In this document: one piece after another, positions 37,160 through 50,850 of the stretch
Numbering within the stretch: position 1 is the stretch's first letter
Layout: every line of letters starts with the position of its first letter
Origin: Urechis unicinctus
Taxonomy: Eukaryota > Annelida > Polychaeta > Xenopneusta > Urechidae
NCBI GenBank assembly: GCA_034190875.2
Contig: CM067343.1
Span: 15,417,862-15,481,861, forward strand
DNA length: 64,000 nt
Direction: 5' to 3'
Notes under the pieces: generated by a model
What the model saw: only the letters and a program-made list of their open reading frames with translations
Told to the model about the DNA's origin: nothing
Databases searched by the model: none
Position numbers and translations under genes: made by a program

Positions 37160-37975
37160 AACTGACATCGCCGAACATGTTGATCACACCCACTTTAACT
37201 CCTGTGATTAGGATGTCGGTATCGAGCTGGAGGAGATCATTACATTGACAAAAATGCTATTCTTGTGTTACAAAATTAACCCGCTTTACGACTCTGCAGC
37301 CTTTATTTAGCTTCCAATACCTCATCAAGCTATTGCACCAACTATTACAGGCAAGATAGCCTTAACAAATTGTGACAGCTGATCAAGCAGACGTGAAATC
37401 TGCCAAGAAATAGCGCGTCATAATTATATTCCAAGTTGTTAACTGCTGGACAAGTGCTATATATGACACTTGTTCATACAGCTGTTAGTCAGAGATTCCG
37501 ATATTCAGAATGGTTTGAATTGTTATTGCGCAGAATGACCTTGATCATATATAGTAGCTATCCCACAATAATGTATAAAGTTGTTTAGCAGTCGTGTTAA
37601 CCGTTCTACAAATATACGCACAAAGATTGGTAAATCTCAAGAAAGAATGCCTACCGATTGCATGCTCAAATAAGAGAATATTGGTTGATTAACCAAATGC
37701 TACATACTAGCCAGTTGTCTTGTTGAAGCTTGTTAGAAGACAGCCGACTGACCAACAAGTTGTGATTGAACAGATGCATTAGCAATAGGTGTAATAACTC
37801 GATAGTGAGTAGAAATAAAGGGGTGTTTAACTGATGCGACCTAACACCCGACATGGTAAATGATCTTCACCGGCTAAGTGGTCAACGAAGACCAGTCTGA
37901 ATTTGTTGATGCTGGGAACATCGAAATGGGATTGTAAGTAGTGCTATGTATTAAGTTACGAACTGGTATGATAAT
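37160..37975. repeat. Module D and spacer
   Basis: Twin of 14530-15340. No gene. Confidence 0.6.
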
Positions 37976-37984
37976 AACGGCTGA

Positions 37985-38900
37985 ATGACGGAATATATCG
38001 TGTTTTTCGCGTGGTTTGAGAAAAGCTACTACTACACAGGTATAGCAGCTCAACCCTCCGCATTCAATGCACATGGCTGCAGCGAGGCACCTGTTTCTAA
38101 TGCTTGTCCTGGTATAGTGGTCAGTATAACTAGAAATGAACAGGTGGAAGGCATGACAATCTCACACGACAAACGAGGAGAAAGCAAATTAAGATACGAC
38201 CCAATGGATGAGATCAATAAGCTTATAGGATATATCATGGTGTTATAAGCTGTGACAGACACGAGAAGGATGAAGAAGATAAGTGGATACGGGACCTATC
38301 CACTGTAGTCACATAGCAAGGCAAGTGATATCGTCCACTCTCATTCAACGATGAGTTACCTCAAGCTAATACATCAAGGATGAAGAGGACATGAACATGT
38401 CAAAGGGAGAAGAATTGGGTCAGGACTAGAAAGGTCATTTGACCAGCCTGAACAGCTATGGCCAGGCGGCTCGGGTGTGCTTTGTGGTGTTATTTGTGGT
38501 TCAGCGTGTTTCACTCTACGGGCATGGGGATATGACAGTGGAAATACTTTGACACGTTGTTAACGTTGAACAAACGTCTGAGGCATATTGAACGACCAAT
38601 AAGGTGATCACTGAATGTAAACAGGCTCTAGATGAGGAATACACAATCGACCGAGGAGGATGGTTCAAATGAATATGTGACTGCAATCTGTCAGACTTTT
38701 TGGAAAACGAATGGAATATGTCCGTGAAATGACATGGAGAAATATTTTCCACAGTGAAACCTTTCATGTTATGCGATATGTTGAAGCCCTGTCCGTTAAG
38801 TTTTATGGCAGAAAGATGCATGTAATATGGTGTGGCTGAGCCCGGTCCTTGATGCATAATGATGAAGCCATGACTAGGATGTATTGTGGTATGTCGCAAC
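37985..38900. repeat. Module B part and minisatellite block 9
   Basis: Fuller than the twin at 15340-15800. Contains the longest open frame in the window (38516-38944 minus, 142 codons), which runs through B and the minisatellite and has no recognisable domain, so it is not called as a gene. Confidence 0.6.
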
Positions 38901-40430
38901 AATTGCTGCCTGAAAAGTGCTAACAAACGACAAGTCCTGTCCAATCATCGATATCGTATGTAACAGGGCACCAACCACCATCAATACTTTCCGTGCCATT
39001 ACCTGTTGGATGCTCATCCTCTCAGAGGCAGAGAGATCGTGTGGAAGCGTCCTGGCCCATCAGTAAGGGCATTGATGTATGCATTGTTGTTAAAATTTAT
39101 TTTGGTCAATCACATATTTATTGCGTGCTAATCAGTAGAATCATCAGCCAGCGTCATTGCGTGCTGATAACCACAATAAATGTTTACTTCGTTCCCCGCG
39201 CTCCCACTTCAGTCACAAATTGATTTAATTGCATGCCAACATATGGAAAACAACCTATTGTGATAGTCACGATCTCCCGCTCATTCGTCACTCCGATATC
39301 AATTATAATATAACATTACGAAAGCATAACAAGTCAATCCCTTTGGACTAGCCCTCATTATCACAACGTTCTCTCCGGACTACATCCCAAACAACGCCGC
39401 TCATTCATACACGCAATGATTGTTACAAGCTGCTCTGCTCAATAGACATCTCACTACAGCAACAACATTAGATACATCTTACATAATAGTATACAGCGTG
39501 ACTGCACAGTCAACATTATCGTAAGTGGCCCGCTAAACAGCGGTTTGCAGTAACCATGTTAAAACTAAGTACATACAAATATGATATACAAAGAGATCAA
39601 TAACTGGGTTTGCACTCCTCATGATCGCCGAAACATACATTATTGTTCCTTTGTGATTAACAACTATACTACTATCAACTCTCACAGTGGATAAATATTC
39701 TTAAAAAGAAGACACAGAATACTTAAACATTAATGCAATCCACCAGCCTCCGAAGGACACGGCATGTTACATATTGCAAGGTAACTTCGCCAAACATTCC
39801 ATTAAGGTAACAAAAATCAGTTTCTTACATGATACACACAACGGAGGGGCCAAAATGAAATGAAAAGGTAGGCAATTAAAATAAGTTAATGTGCTCTTAG
39901 AAGTCGATACAAATCCTCACAATGGCATCCGCTTTATGAAATGCTCGTTGATGGAAATTTAGATAAATTGCATCAATTAATCTCGAGTAAGCTATGTCAA
40001 AGTGCTTCCACGTGATGATTGAGGATGACGTTGAAATGGCCAATTCGCGTTCTTGTGACCTGATACCTATCAAGGCTGCCGTAGCTGAATAAATCATCCA
40101 ATCAAAAAGTTGGACCGTAGTCTATTGTAAATGCCCGCATGTTGGTCACGCACACAGAGCGATTAAGTCTCAGTTGGGTAACAACAGTGTCTAAATTAAG
40201 CAAAGACACGCTTCCACTGAAAACACAACGGCAGAAATGTAAAGCCTCTTAGACTCGACAAGAAAGTAATGTATTAGTCACAGCACACGGTGAAAGGTGT
40301 CATGCAATTGACAATTGATAGACGGAACTCACTTTACTGTGTAATGGTGAGTGGCTGGGTTGGTTAAGCTAGTGTCGGCTTCAGCGAAGACTTCTCGCTA
40401 TAAATACTCACCTGTATAGGTTCGCTTGAG
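38900..40430. repeat. Spacer, H second half and I
   Basis: Twin of 15800-17330. Confidence 0.6.
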
Positions 40431-41955
40431 GGAGTCATTAACTACGTGGTATCAGCATGTCGCCTCACGAATAACGCTTTACGTGGTTGGGCGAGAGATT
40501 ATGTAAATTGTGTACTGTGCAAGCTATTACGACACAAGAACAGATATGTTGTCATGTTGTTTTTTCGCATTACCTCACATGAACATAATACAACAATCAC
40601 AGTGCCATCATCGCAATTTGCAAGAGACAACAATCAAGTTCTCAGCATGGAGCATTATTTCCTGAACGGAAAACAATCATGTTGTTCGGGAGTCTGACGA
40701 CAGATTCATCAGCAGCAAACATATCTTATAAGAGAAGCTATGACACACTCCATGCTGTGTTGTGATGTTAATTGATTACCAACCAGAGATTTGGCACTCT
40801 GATGTTAATCATAATATAATATTACGAAAGCATAACAGGTCAATTTCGCTTCATCAGACCTCATTATCACAACGTTCTCTAGGGACTACATCCCGAACAA
40901 CGCCGCTCATTCAAACACGATGATCGTTAAAAACTGCACACCTCACTGAACATTGCACTACGGCAATAACATCATATATATCACATCACAATAGTATACA
41001 GCATAATTCCCAGTTTGACTGCACATTTAAGATTGTCTTAAGTGGCCTGATAGAACTGCAATTTGCAGCTACCATGTTAAAGTCAATTAGATACTAACAT
41101 AATATACAAAGAGTTTACTTACTGGTTGATTACTACTCAGGATATCCGAAACATACATTATTGTTCCTTAGTGCTAAACAACTAAACCATAATCCACTCT
41201 CAAAGCCAGTAAAATATTCATTAAACATCACAAAGCGTACTAAACATTCTATTCTATCCACTAGCATCCGGGTGACACGGCATGTTATATATGGCAAGAA
41301 AACGTAGCCTAAAATTCCATAAAGGGAATAAAAAACACCAAACAGATTCTTAGATGATACAAACAACTGCGGGGCCCAAATGAAACGAGAGGGTACGCAG
41401 TAAATACGTGAGTTCTTAGTAGTCGATGCAAAGCCTCACAATGCTTTATCGAATCGGAACTTTATATGAATTTCATCAATAAATCTAATCGTAAGTAAGC
41501 TATGGCGGAGTTTGCAATTTGGTGACATTTTATGCCAGTTGATAAGTTGCAAAGTGCTTCCGCATGATCATTGAGGACGACGGTGAATTAGCCAATTTGC
41601 GTTCTTTTGGACTGATAACTATCAAGGCTGCTGTAACTGAATAAATCATCCAATCAAGAGATTGGATGGTATGCCTCCAGGTTTTTCACGCACACATAGC
41701 AAATGAGGCTCAGATGGGTAACAACAGTGTCTCAATAAAGAAAAGACATGCTGCCATGGAAAACCCAATATCAGACATGTAATGCCTCGTCAGCAGAAAT
41801 AGACTCGACAAGAATGTAATTTATTGGTCACAGCACACGGTAAAAGATATCAGGCGATTCACTTGTAATGAACAGTTGATAGACGGAGCTTACTCGACGG
41901 TGTAATGGTCGGTGGATGGGTTAAGCTGCTGTCGACTTCATCGAAAGCTTTTCGC
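40430..41955. repeat. Second G-H-I run, copy 2
   Basis: Twin of 17330-18860. Confidence 0.65.
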
Positions 41956-42125
41956 CATAACTTATGAGTACTGTTACAGTTCAGATGATTCCAATGATCC
42001 CAAAAACCACAAACTATGGGTACGATATATCGGTTGGTGATATTGGCGGCAAGGGCAGTCCCACGTCATGTAATGAGTATAACTAGTTAGTGCTTTCCAG
42101 GAGGTGCCGTTCGCGTCATCTAATG
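41955..42125 (-). pseudogene. Receptor fragment: N terminus and first membrane segment
   Basis: The minus strand reads DDANGTSWKALTSYTHY, matching the N terminus ADANSISWPVLTNSTHY of the broken receptor at 18985-19890, followed by TM1 sequence identical in kind to 18860-18984. The rest of the receptor, about 850 bases, is missing. This is what a crossover between the two TM1 regions of a tandem receptor pair would leave. Confidence 0.65.
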
Positions 42126-42129
42126 TAAT

Positions 42130-43080
42130 TGGTGAATTGTTTCACCAATCTCAGAGCAAATGCCCGGACTGACTGACGACCCTTCGTTGTAGGTCTCTAC
42201 GCTTTGTAGTACTCTTACTTCAGGCCGCAATCGAGGTCCATGTCCGCTACAAAGAGATATCAAACATAAGCAAGGACGAAATATGTGTGACACGTATGTC
42301 GCAAGTAACACACTGGATGTGGCAACGCAACATAGATATAGATGGTAGCAGAAACTTGATCTAAATGAAGGCAACATGTCGTGTCTGTTCGACCAAGTGA
42401 CAACAATATTTATGGTAGGCATGATACGTGCATACCAGTATTTCAGTCGATACTAAGCCAAGCGACATGATATATCATCAAAATATATCTGCTTAACTAT
42501 CAGGCGTGTCACACTAGGTCCCGAACAAAGTAAAAGGCAGAGCTGAGCTCGATCAAATACAACCTGATTAGATATCAGCGTCAGGACTCAGTTGCTCCTG
42601 GCAGCAATATAGTCGAGCTCAAGATGAACGTTCCGGCAGTATCTATTCACGCTCTTGTTCCATCAGTCCAGACTCAAAATATTGAGATCAATAGAACAGT
42701 GTCAATTGCTACATTAATTGCTTTCGTTCTTCCATATATAAAACATCTTTGAAAATGTATTTAAAGTACTTCTGCAGGAGCAGATGAATGTGACCAGTGC
42801 TCACTCGTGAGAGCAAACACGGGTAAAAATGTTAAAAAATGCGACTCTATGATAAAATAGCAACATGACTTTCTGTTGCGGTCAAGCTTCCTGTGGCGAT
42901 CGTGATGAGCACCTGTTCTGCGCTGTCCAGATTGATGGCTCAAATGGATAGATGACACACTAAATGTTAGCTTAAATACTGTGTTAGTTCAGGTTTTGAC
43001 ATGTCTTTACATTAAAACGTCGTGACCATTTAGATGACACGGGAGTCTTAATTATAAACAGCATCAATGTGATCAAAAAA
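42130..43080. repeat. Modules J and A, older type
   Basis: J at 42130-42690 and A from 42700 (gcagattgatggctcaaatgg near 42928). From here on the copies are clearly more diverged than the pair before. Confidence 0.6.
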
Positions 43081-43590
43081 ACTACACTTTGTTGAATATA
43101 AATCCATTAAATATATAGACGGTGCCCCGATTTTGATATTAAGCCAATATTGCATAGGGAATTAGGCGAAACAGTAACGCGTTAACTGAGGCTGACATAT
43201 GTATGAGACCCTGCAAGTAAGAATGATCAACAATTAGACCAACTATGGGAGGCAACTGCAATGACAAATGGATTAAACTAGACACGGCACTCGCCTGTGG
43301 TGTTTTGACAGCCTTCTACAGCGCGGCAAGAGCAGTAACGTACAATGAGCACCGCAGACCACCGATACATGGACGCTATTATTATGAGCACCTAAGACAT
43401 TCTTGGGGACTGGTAAACTCGGATAACGCGGCACAAAATGTGGCAATTCTGATTTGACCTAACACAAACACAGAAATGGTCAGCTAATCGTTACTAACTT
43501 AATGAGTTAAACCAGATAACGCAAAGCTTGATGGATGCATTGAGGTGACCAGGTATTGCGTTTGCTGGCAAAGTTTATTCGAGCTCTATC
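43080..43590. other. Spacer with truncated copy of the coding-like remnant
   Basis: 43080-43330 shows likeness only to 48000-48190. 43330-43590 matches 9995-10255 and stops at the shared aaagtttattcgagct, so only one end of the remnant is present. Confidence 0.5.
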
Positions 43591-44420
43591 GTATATTACC
43601 AATGATGCAGCGTCGTATGCAATAGCGACGTTAGGCGAAGCTTACAGTGACTTAACAGCACTTAACATGGTAAAGATTTATGGGTTACCCCAGATAACGG
43701 CTCTTCTATTATCTGGGCAAAGGTGAGTGTACATCTGCACAGACGCACGAGGAGCTAGCCAGGCTGGAAAGAGCCCAACGTTTACACAGGAACATGTCGC
43801 CAGGTGGTATAATTGTCTGAATTTGTGTAATGGATCACTGTTATATTTCTTACAAGGCAACAACACCACGCAACAGCCGGCCGACTAATCGATGGCCTGA
43901 AATTTGAGTGATTCTTTGTAGTTAGTCGCTTGTTTAATTCATAAACGAGTTAAATAACAATTATAACTCACCATACCTATGAAAACATACATAATTAGCT
44001 AGGCATAGTTGTTAGTATTCCGAACATCGACTGCTAAGTACGTAAAACAGGTGTTTTATTGGCGTTATATGAATTTATGCATCGTACATGGAGTAGATAG
44101 AATCATTCGTGGCGTGCCGAACCCTCGATAAGTACCCTGCTTGCATTGTGGATAAGTTCTGTTTCTACCTACAAAGCTACCCCTACTGTTTTCTCAATAA
44201 CGGATCAATGCAAGTGACCCACTGCCCAAGCGGCAACACAAAGCGACACGTACGGCTTGACAAAATTGAACGTCGACACATTCCATTTGGACGCGTGATA
44301 ACATGAAACCACGTTTGCATTCGAATGAAGAGCTGCTGTTGTTGCAAAGAAGGGTTTGGCTATGGACTCGGTAACATGAAATATATAGCACTTATTCGTA
44401 CAAGTGGTAGTCAGAGGTTT
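43590..44420. repeat. Modules E and F, older copy
   Basis: E has no G tract. The sequence gcaaaggtgagt near 43717 would be a good plus-strand splice donor and is kept in part at 22818, 48729 and 60405. F has the minus-strand SNANVVSCYHASKWNV stretch. Confidence 0.55.
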
Positions 44421-45930
44421 GTTTGCGCATTGGTAACCAAGTGTACAACCAAAGACCGGTAAACATATAGAGAGTGTGCACGTTACGGCCATAGACATGA
44501 AACGCGCTCAGCTAACCTTCTGTAACGTTAACATGATCCATTGTACTAAACGCTTATGAGCGGTCCTCCTATCGAGAAGCTCTGGCACATTAGAAAGCTG
44601 ACGTAGTTTGATTCCCTTCAGTAGTTTGATAGTTATTATTCGAGACAGGAGTGTCTATGGAAATCGGTTATCCCCAATCTACTACAGTTGACCACTATAC
44701 CTTTTTATATCAGTCATAAGGTGTATTTGGTCTCTCCATGTTTCATATGCAAACAGTAATGGTTTACGAATAATTAGTTATTAGAAAGAGCAAATTAACA
44801 CGACCGGTGCATCGCTGGCTGTGTGATCGCATGTTGTTTATATTGAGGACTAGCCTAATAGTCGATAGCCTAATTTATGTTGATCCCAATTAAAGTAAAA
44901 TAATTATTTACGACTAGAGAGAGCGCCAAATTAAGTATCATGCCGTTTATGCATATGAGATGATCAAAACAATCAGCCTCTGACTGTATTCTGCCCAAAA
45001 AGCAAATATATCGGCCTTAGCTAGTCCAAAAGCTAGGTGCAGAAGCTGCCCAAGCCAGCCTGAGCATGATTTCATATTGCTTATATTATTCTATTTTACC
45101 TAACCAATGAATTGTCGAATACACAGCTAATGACAATGATATATTAGTAGAAGCACAATATTCATCATATTTTGTCACGAAACGAATTTAAACGCAAGCT
45201 ACGTTTATGTTTGTATGATTCGGAAGTGCGCTGCTATCAAATAACATCATGAAAAGCTATATTAAGCATAGTTCTCTTTGTAGGTTCCTATTTCCGTACA
45301 AATGCTCTTTACTGAATAATGAGACGGTACAAGAAAACAGCACAGCATACAGCCTACTCATTACACTACCACTTGGTGTTTCCATTGATAGTTAATATAT
45401 TAGCTCATGAATGGCGTCAATCACTAGCCGCTTAAACGCTGGAACGCTTAATTGTGTAAGTGATTATGACATCTGCTAAACAGATATTTCATGCACACAA
45501 CTACCACTTCTACCATTGTGGCTCCCACATTTTTAGGATCAGCGGCAATGTCAGACAACCATTGTGAAAACGCATTTATTTTTTAAAAACGTAGTTGTAA
45601 CATTTAGACTTGCAATGAAAATGTTCAAGTATCCGGCACAAGCTCTGCGAAACAACATTCTGAGCGTTTAACAGTTTTTATATGTATATCATTACATATT
45701 GGTTTACTGTTGACCATTGTTGAAGGAACAAATACCAATCTTCCAATTGGCTCGATGTCTACAACATAAGCCCGTGCTAATTCTGATACATTGGTCAGGC
45801 TTTTTTGGCAGCCCATGTAAAACTACAAATTCATTTCAGCCCAGTGTATTTATTTGTTAACATCTGATGATTCTATTTTATACACTACACAATGATGAAA
45901 GTGTGCAGCTTTGAGAAACACAATAACGGT
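44420..45930. repeat. Module K, older copy
   Basis: Diverged K; shares phrases with 6970-8040 (for example the aacatgatccattgt motif near 44532 and 7088). No gene supported. Confidence 0.5.
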
Positions 45931-46510
45931 GCATGATTTAAGGGTGTCATTCACCCAATGCGCTGCACACGTTTACGATAGATGTCAACGAGGGGAGCTT
46001 GTAACGCACACTATTTTAGGATAGATGTCACAAGCTGCTGCAGCTTAGATGTTTTGACATGACCACTTAGCCAATTCAATGCAAAGCCATGGGAAGCAAT
46101 TAATGCCTCTGGGCGATTACGTAAGGTTTGGTCTACTTAGAAATGTCGAGATTGAAGAAAGCCTACTCGCTAAGCTGATGCAGTGGAAAACATTCAAACT
46201 AAGCCTCATTTTTACCAGGTTTTTTTTACTGTGAATGGTTAAAATACTATTAGAATCATTATCACGAGGCCAATTTATAAATTCTGACACAATTTCATGT
46301 ACGCAAATACAGCCGTTCCAGAAATATTAGCGAGGAGGGAACTCGTAGCAAAAATCTCGATAGGTACTCTAGAACACATGTCATTATACAAAGTACAAAA
46401 AAGTGAAAGCAAGTATTTTTCCATCTGGTCCATGCTACAAAAGTTGCTTGTTACAACCATATTATTCATATGGCTGTAACTGCAACTATCGTTGGAAGAC
46501 ATAATAAGAG
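45930..46510. repeat. Module G, older copy
   Basis: Weakly preserved, with the gggtgtcattcac start near 45944 and the end near 46500. Confidence 0.45.
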
Positions 46511-46534
46511 AGGCTATAACACTTAGCATGTTGT

Positions 46535-46790
46535 GTTGTGTTGTTAATTACCTACCACGGTGAGGACGACAGGTCTAGTGCACTTTCATGTTGACATTCA
46601 ATACTTTATGGCAAACATAGACAATGCCCAGTATCTGCTGACCACTTGTATTGCCGCAGTATAAGCAGTTTACAGCAGCAGCTTTGGCATTGTTAATTGT
46701 AGCATAAGTACTTGAATCAGCTGTGTCGATAAATTGGCTTCTGCTTTCGCTACATATGATAGCTGCTACATACACTGTAGATCCGATCGA
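46535..46790 (-). pseudogene. Cysteine-rich exon-like trace in module H
   Basis: Minus strand reads SQFIDTADSSTYATINN, then VNCLYC and QQILGIVYV, ending at GTAG/GTAATT. Same 30-residue distance from DTADS to the LG motif as the 8.3-, 50.6- and 57.6-kb copies. The last third is less alike. Confidence 0.45.
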
Positions 46791-48240
46791 TATGTTACCA
46801 GAATTTGTGATTCTATCAATAGAGGCAATGCAAACCTGTTAAGAAAAGACAACAAGTAGCTGTATACTGTACCGATAAATGTACCAAGGAATAATACCTG
46901 CATGCAAACAAAACGGACCAATAATATTCGTATACCAGTAGAACAGAATCTGTCACATGGCAAACCCAGTTTCAACTTTAACTTTGAATCATCTTACCCC
47001 AAGGAACAGTATTGAGTAGGTATTTACTAGATCTCACACTTAAATGGCATTAATTATATTGCTGGCAATAGTGGCGCATTGTATTCACCCGACAATGTCT
47101 CAAGCGGAATGGTAATCGTCCGGTAATTTAGCTTAAGGCTCCATGTTTCGATCATCATAGGTTTACATTTTACGGCGATATCCCCAACGATTTAAACACC
47201 ATAGCCACATCATAGGAACACATTTATTGCGATACAATTTTCTTGTAAGGGACATAACTCATGTTGTCTAACATTGCGAAAGCATAACAGGTCATTTTCC
47301 TTGAACCAGCTCCTCTTAGTTAAAGCCATATTTCAATGATTAGACCGCAAAGATAAACCAAACATTAACAAAAAGAACAAATTGAATGTGTGTCGGACAT
47401 AATGCACTAGATATGACAACGCAACATAGACACAGGTGGAAGCAGAAATTTGAAAATGCTCTTAATGAGAGCAAAAGGTCGTTTCTGTTCGGCCCGCTGG
47501 CTACTGATGTGATGTGTGGCGTATCACGTCAATAAAAGTTTTCTCTTCTGGCAGTATTTATTCACGCTCTTATCCAACATGCAATCAGTCCAGAACTACA
47601 TATTGAGATCAATACAACAATGTCAATAGCTACATTAGTTGCTTTCGTAGTTCTATATATAAACATCTTTGAACATATATCTTGCAGTACTTCTGTAGGA
47701 ACAGGTGACTGTTGCCAGTGATCGCTCACCAAGCTCCGTATGGACAAACACAAGCAATTATAAAGCTAAAGTCTGAGATTGTATGATATTGTGGCGACTT
47801 GATTTCCTGCCGTGATCAATTTACCTATGGCGATCGTGATGAACACCTCGTCAGTGCCGTCCAGATTGTTGGCTCTTATGGATTGATAATTCTCTAAATG
47901 TTAACAGTTTTCAGTCAGGTTTTGGCATATCATTATATTTAAATTATGTGAATCTTGAGACGACATTTTTAATTATAATAATATCAATATTATGTAGTAC
48001 CATATCGATCAATAAGACTGCACTCAATTAAATCTAAATACAAATCCATTAACAATATAGAGGGCGCTCCGACTGTGATCTTTAGCCAAACTTGTACAAC
48101 GAGTCAGGTGTGGCAGCTACGCGTTAACCAGGCATATCTGAAGGCTAAACTGTGTATTAGACCTTGTTATTAAGAATGATCAACAACGGCACCGAATTAT
48201 GGGAGACAAATCCCAAATAAAACTGAATCCCAAACGGTAT
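46790..48240. repeat. H end, J, A and spacer, older copies
   Basis: H end to about 47310, J to 47560, A to about 48000 (cagattgttggctcttatgg near 47861). No receptor sequence between H and J. 48000-48240 matches 43080-43260 loosely. Confidence 0.5.
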
Positions 48241-49240
48241 GGTCCATTATTAATGGGTTGTGCAACTGATGAACAACCCTCTAAGCACAGGGCACGTGGC
48301 GCCATCGCAAGTGGGAGTTTTTGTGTCTGCTCGATTCACACGAAAGTAACTATAAGGGTCATATATATTGAACTAACCACACCCAATCTACTCCGCAGCA
48401 ACTCGCTGGAGGAACGTTCGTTGGTACTGTTAATTATCCTGATAATTGCCGGGGTGAGTCTCCTCAGCAATATCATGTCAAATACCTTGTGATACACACG
48501 TAAATATACAGGGAGAAATGAAGTCTAAATAACAGCGTACTCATAGGCGGTCTTATGCAACGCGATGCAGTCTGGCACATCAGAGCCCATCTTTGGCGTT
48601 ATTATGTTCATGTATATTGCAGATGAAGTAGCAAAATGGCAGTTAGGAAAATCTCGCAGTGATTAGGCAGCACCTAACGAAGTCAAGATCTATAGGTATC
48701 ATCCAGATGACGACTCTTCTAATATCTGGACAAGGGTGAGTGCACATTTGCACTGGACAAACGAGGTGCAAGTCTGCCTAGAAAGCACCCTACCCGTTCA
48801 CGGTAACGCGTCGTCAGGCGATAACATTGTAAGCAATTGTATTATACTTTGCTGTTGTATCTCTGTCAAGGAGACAAAACCACTCGCCAATGTTGTCATA
48901 TTTATTCATGCATCGTACATGGAGTATATGCATCCATCCGTGGCGCGCATAATACTCGGTGGGGAACCTGCTTGCATTGTTGATAAGTTATGTGTCTGCC
49001 TACGAGGCTCCCCACTGCTATGTTCTCCATATCGGATCATATTGACACTGGGTGTAACGCAGTGCAAATATTTCCGGTAATACGATTATCGACCTAACAG
49101 TTTATACAGCTGCGAACTGTTGACAGGACGTCTTTACTGACAAACGGGTAACACCGAATGGCGCATGGATAATGTCTTACTTAGAGACTGAGTTTGTGAA
49201 AACTACAATCGACGACTTAACTTGATCGCTGGACTCGAAG
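48240..49240. repeat. Modules E and F, oldest well-kept E
   Basis: Minus strand at 48370-48600 reads LLRRLTPAIIRIINSTNERS, in frame with the 13.2- and 22.5-kb copies. E's cysteine trace (NCLQCYRLTTRY, LGRLAPRLSS) lies at about 48730-48880 minus. Boundary phrase atgcatccatccgtggcgcg near 48928. Confidence 0.55.
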
Positions 49241-50200
49241 GTCGTTTCCAATAATTGCTCACATACAGTTGTCAGTTTCACTACCTATGTATAGAGGGGC
49301 AACATGGGGCGAAAACAAGTCATTGTACATGGTCAACGGCCAGCTGACCAGACAAAAGCTATCAGCGACCAGTCAGTCAGAATTTGATCATACACGTGCA
49401 CTTTTGTTTTTTTCCTGTGTCGAATAAGATTTTATATTTGGGTATGCTTAAGGCACCCGAGCCCAGTCGTGCAAATATTGGGTGGTAGTTTGCGCGGCAT
49501 ACTGCTTTATTACGATTTCGGAGCATCTGCAATTCGACACTGGTCATATCATTCATTTCAGTCTTAAGAAAAGAGAAATGATAGCACCAATAACCTGCTG
49601 CTGTAATTTTCAGTCACCGCACGAGAACATGAATGGGGTAAGATGTTTATGATGGCAGTATAACAGATATTTCACATACACATAACAACTACACCAATGC
49701 GCGGTTACTTTCCCAATAAACGGCAATGTAAACATGCAGGTGGCATGCTTGACCCGAGTCGTTATCCCAACCAAACGCCTGGCTCATTCATTTCTTATTA
49801 TCATCGGCAACGTGCGCATACCCTTGTGAGAAAATGTACATTTTCTTTATGACATAAAGTTTTTTTAACAAGATGAGATGTAACATTTACACTGGCAATG
49901 AAAATGCTCACAGTTCACATATTCGGCTCAAGGCATGCTTAACACGATTCATATTGTTTATCTATTGCTGTATGCATCAAATTATATATTGGTGTACGGC
50001 TGACTATGTCAGAAGTACATACAGCCAATCTTACAGTTTGCTTCACGACACCAGAAGACACCGGTAAGAATTCTTATACATTAGACTTGCTAGATTTGCG
50101 AGCTGCGGAAAACTAAATATTTATTTTAGCCCCGTGTTTTACTTGCTAATAGCTGATATTTTTTCACCACACAGTAATAAAACAGAGATGGTTTGAGAAA
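49240..50200. repeat. B trace and module K, older copy
   Basis: Short B-like stretch (gctatcagcgaccagtcag near 49358), then sequence seen nowhere else to about 49620, then K. No gene. Confidence 0.4.
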
Positions 50201-50580
50201 CACAAAACCTAGGAACAATTTGAGAGGGTCATTCACTGAGTGGTATCAACATGTCATCCCATAAATGCCTCAGGAAAGGGATGCTGTATATTGTATAACT
50301 CATATATTATGCTTCCTTCCAAAGATGCATTATTATGCCTTAAGTTCTGATGTACCAAAGAAGGCCTACAGACTAAAGCGATATGTTTCTTTTCGCATTA
50401 TCTTACTTGAACGTAATAAAGCATCACTGTTCCAACATTGTCAATTTGGGAAGGAATCAAAAACAAGTTGTCAGCATGAGGCATCAATTGTTAGACATGA
50501 AAGCAAAGCTGCACTGAGGAAGTCTAACGACATATTTATCAACAGTATACGTAGCTAATTCAATAATATATTACACAAAT
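50200..50580. repeat. Module G, older copy
   Basis: Start phrase gagagggtcattcactgag near 50221. Plus-strand frame of 97 codons at 50265-50558 has no domain. Confidence 0.55.
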
Positions 50581-50594
50581 TATGCTGTGTTGTG

Positions 50595-50850
50595 ATTAAA
50601 ATTACCTCCGACGATGAAGGCGACAGCTCTCAGACAATTTCCTGTCCACTTTGAACAATTGATGGCGTACACAAACCTCGAAAACATGTCATCAACCCCC
50701 AATATCAACTGACCATTCACACTGCGGCAGGATGCGCAATTCACAGTAGCAAGTGTTGCAATATTGATATTATCATTATTACATGAATCAGCTGTATCTA
50801 GAAATTGGCTTTGCTTCTGATGTATACATAGCCACGACACGTTGATCCAT
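50595..50850 (-). pseudogene. Cysteine-rich exon-like trace in module H, longest open copy
   Basis: Open for 86 codons on the minus strand (SQFLDTADSC, VNCASCRSVNGQLILGV, YAINCSKWTGNCLRA), ending at GGAG/GTAATT. It has no stop in the shared part. Four cysteines align with those of the 57.6-kb copy in the CxxC and INC/IKC places. No signal peptide or start can be assigned because the upstream border is unclear. Confidence 0.5.

Larger units (their letters stand above)
32297..42690. repeat. Large duplicated block, copy 2
   Basis: Collinear with 10029-20430, about 98% alike where compared. Main differences are a longer minisatellite block at 34035-34860, an extra F-B run at 35450-36615, 440 bases extra at 38226-38668, and loss of most of the receptor near 42080. 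Confidence 0.85.

Noticed and set aside
38516-38944. 142-codon minus-strand open frame, the longest in the window
   Set aside because: It runs through module B and decayed minisatellite units, has no domain, and is interrupted in the twin at 15556-15771.
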